A stretch of 64,000 nucleotides of DNA from assembly GCA_037179385.1 (NCBI GenBank), contig CM074187.1:47092879-47156878 (forward strand), in the 5' to 3' direction. The notes beneath the pieces were generated by a model. That model was not told the origin of the DNA, searched no databases, and saw only the letters and a program-made list of their open reading frames with translations. This document shows positions 61,259 to 64,000 of this stretch, piece by piece; the stretch's first letter is position 1, and every line of letters starts with the position of its first letter. The DNA comes from Holothuria scabra. Lineage: Eukaryota; Echinodermata; Holothuroidea; Aspidochirotida; Holothuriidae. The position numbers were made by a program, and so were the translations under genes.

Positions 61259-64000
61259 CTGTCAGAAAAGAAGAAAAGAAACATGTTTATTCTTAGATCC
61301 AAGATATGCAGTGTTCCAGCAAAGGGAAGGGGGATGACGGTAATGGGAGATTATCCCCCTTTTCAGAAGAGGGAGGATAAAGTGTCTCCCCAACCCCTTT
61401 TCATTTCTATAAGAGTTTGAAGCAATATTTGAACTTGCATAAAAAATACCCTTTTTAAATCCTTTGGATTGCACCTCATAGGGACCTTGAAGCAAGCTTT
61501 TGCTCTCCAAAACCTATCTCAACTACTCTGGTCAAGGGTACTATCAATTTGGACCACCCCCCCCCCCTTTTTTGAGTTTTTGGCTAAAACCCTGATATAG
61601 GAAGCTACATCCCTGTAAAAGCTGATAGATGTCACACCATGGAAGAAACAGAAATACACCACATTCAGCTTTGGGCAAAGTAGATTACACTGTCATTCTT
61701 TGGCTGGTATGTCTGCATATGTGGGCTGCGTATTCATGCTCCTTACAAAACTTTTTTTCAATCCAAAAACTTCTTCATTCAGTGACTATACAGACACTGC
61801 AGCCTGTGGTAGACATAGGCAGGGGAATACCAGACATACACCACCTTAATTGGGCGGGGTGAGTGATACTAAAATATGCTTCAAAGTCTGTCAAATACAG
61901 CCATTTCAAAGCGTACCCCTTCCACCCCAATCCCCTTGAAATTTCCCAAATATGCACCACATAGCTTTACATATGAGTTTAAATGCTAAGGCATAAAGCT
62001 ATCACTATCACATATCTCTATAAATGTTCCTTAAAACAGGACAGCATGAACTTCTTTCCTACCACTATACATCAACCTCTTTCCTTCTCAAAAGAACAGT
62101 ATGATAGACATCAAGTGTAACATTTTTTTATGAAAACAAGAAAACTTGTTATAGCTCCCACACACTGGTCAGCACAAATTTCATATTCAACACTTTGAAT
62201 GAGGATATCCCATCTCTAACTGTTAACCATTAGCTACTGTACAAGCAGCCCCCACATAGCTCTGTCATCAAATGACAGAAAGCACTATGCACTTTTCAAA
62301 AATTTCACTAGAAGGTATCTTCCAATTTAAGACACATTAAGCAATTGAGATGATAGTTGAACTATTACTTGTTTCAGTAATGTGACATATTTTCTCTTTA
62401 CTTGGGGACAATTTCAACAAAACAAGCAAAAGCAGGTCACAATGAAGAGTACAACATCAGTAAAAAGTGATTTTCACATGTTCATTTCTTTGTGTTTTCG
62501 TAAAGACCCATTTATTAATGACAACTGTGTCACAACAGCAACCCACTTTCTACAAATACAACTATCAATCACTTGGTACTCTTTATAAAGTACGGTATTG
62601 CAATAAAACACACTACGAGTGAAGGCCATTGCATTTTGGTCTGAAACATAAACAAAATTACACCACTGTTCATTTGATAGAGCTATTTAATATGTACAAA
62701 GATTTCTATTGTACCAAAAAATTCTATTATGCAGAACATTATAACTACATTGTTCGGTATTACAAACCCTAGCTTCTATACCCACATGACTACACAATAC
62801 ATTGCAACATATATTCATTGTGCTGCACGTGCATTGTCTTCCCAGCTCTCATACATTCAATCCACTAAAATCGTTTTCTCTTTACAATGCTACAATTGTG
62901 ACATTATTAATAAATTTTCGACAAAAGGACGTTAAGATCTTACTCAAAGGGAAGGTATTCCAAAAGAATAATGCCACTATTATATATAGGTCAATTAATG
63001 GACCAAAGTTTTGTCAATTTGATTACTGTGTGATCCACTCCCTAGTAGAATCTTAATGAAGTGCAAATTTTAGACACTCTGCCTTGTTGTTGTGTATCCA
63101 TTCTCCCCCTAGAGCGAGAAGACTTGATGAATTTTTTGGGTCGATAGCCACTGGGGAGAACTTAATACCTCTAGGCACATTTTATTTCGACAAAGATGAG
63201 AAAATAGACAATCTCTCTTGGTCATCAGATGTGATGGAATGAAGTGTGGAAGACCAAAGGAAGCCTGGGGAAAGCACAGTTTGGTTAAATGAATTGTTTT
63301 CAAACTCAGACGCAGCGAGGATGACAAGAGTTTTAGGGGCAATGGACAAAAACAACTTTGCAGCGGGGGTTAGTTGATCTGATAACGCCAGGAAATTTTT
63401 AGACTAAGTAAACTTCAAGAAATGCTCCAAGGGTCACAATTGGTGCACAGTGGACTGGGATTTTGAAACGACAGAAAGGTCGAAAAATCTTGACAAGAAA
63501 AATCTTCAGCAGAGATGAACAAGGGCAATAACAATTTACAAATGGCCCAGAAATTGTCATTCTTTTTCAAGCTCCAATTGGCCATCATGTGAAGCCAAGT
63601 TTATACAAGACAAAGGGTAAATCTTCACATGTCCTTCTTTATGGATTGCCTTTTTTGTAAAATAAAGGAATAGGGGTTTCAGATTTCCTTCCTATTTGTG
63701 AATTTGCAAATATTTTGGCAATTTGTCTACTGCTTTGTCCATGACATGACATCTAAAGGTCAAATACATAAACTGTTTCAGTTCTAGACTAACAGCATTA
63801 TTGTTGCCCAGTAGGACCTCAAACAGACCACAATCACTGAATTTATTTGTAAAAGTTTGAAGGCTGCCACAAATTCCGGGGCGATGGGCACTGCTTAACA
63901 AAAGATTTCCTTACTGGCTAATGATAGCCCTAATCCTAACCCGAACAAAGAATACAATCGATACAATACAATGGCAACAGCCAATCAAGGAACACCTTGT
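61259..64000 (-). other. Intron (or upstream) sequence of the PCBP gene
   Basis: Sequence 5' of the 33-nt exon on the gene strand. No further KH1 coding sequence was recognised. The part nearest the exon holds a hAT-like element at about 61316-61594. The rest is AT-rich with only short spurious reading frames. Confidence 0.6.
61316..61594. mobile_element. hAT-like MITE, family 3 copy
   Basis: Shares with 41267-41614 the order AAGGGGG..TTATCCCCC, CCCTTTTCATTTCTATAA, GGGACCTTGAAGCAAGCTTTTG, the C-run and TTTTTTGAGTTTTTGGCTAAAACCCTG. The left end is diverged. Confidence 0.65.

Overview
The window looks like part of an animal nuclear genome: AT-rich, intron-dominated, and full of small transposable elements and SINEs. 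No bacterial-style operons, rRNA genes, functional tRNA genes or CRISPR arrays are visible. The mix of a DIRS-type tyrosine-recombinase retrotransposon, hAT and piggyBac-like MITEs and tRNA-derived SINEs with (CTAA)n tails suggests a marine invertebrate such as an echinoderm. That placement is inference; the species cannot be read from this sequence.

The one host gene I can support is a poly(rC)-binding protein (PCBP, alphaCP/hnRNP E family) on the minus strand. Three consecutive phase-0 exons are visible: 61226-61258 (33 nt, end of the KH1 GXXG loop and following helix), 42747-42863 (117 nt, rest of KH1) and 29449-29577 (129 nt, linker and first half of KH2). All three have canonical splice sites. 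Introns of about 18.4 and 13.2 kb separate them. Exons for the N-terminus, the second half of KH2, and KH3 were not found, so essentially the whole window is intron of this gene or flank beyond it.

The largest mobile element is a decayed, internally deleted DIRS-like retrotransposon on the minus strand (18614-21973). It has 131-bp inverted terminal repeats, an internal complementary region whose halves match the two outer ends, a frameshifted RT/RNase H region and an overlapping frameshifted tyrosine recombinase. Four other places carry sequence resembling its outer ends.

The introns also hold several families of short elements. These include two piggyBac-like 268-bp copies side by side, at least four hAT-like MITE families (three insertions with perfect 8-bp and one with near-perfect target duplications), a six-copy ~255-bp TIR family, a ~290-bp TIR family, a ~260-bp family, foldback elements, two SINE families and two minisatellite-like blocks, one of them ending about 35 bp from a PCBP exon. 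In the intron between the 117- and 129-nt exons, at 33.65-33.78 kb, a cluster of two CRE palindromes and an NRF1-type palindrome looks like a promoter that belongs to no recognised gene.
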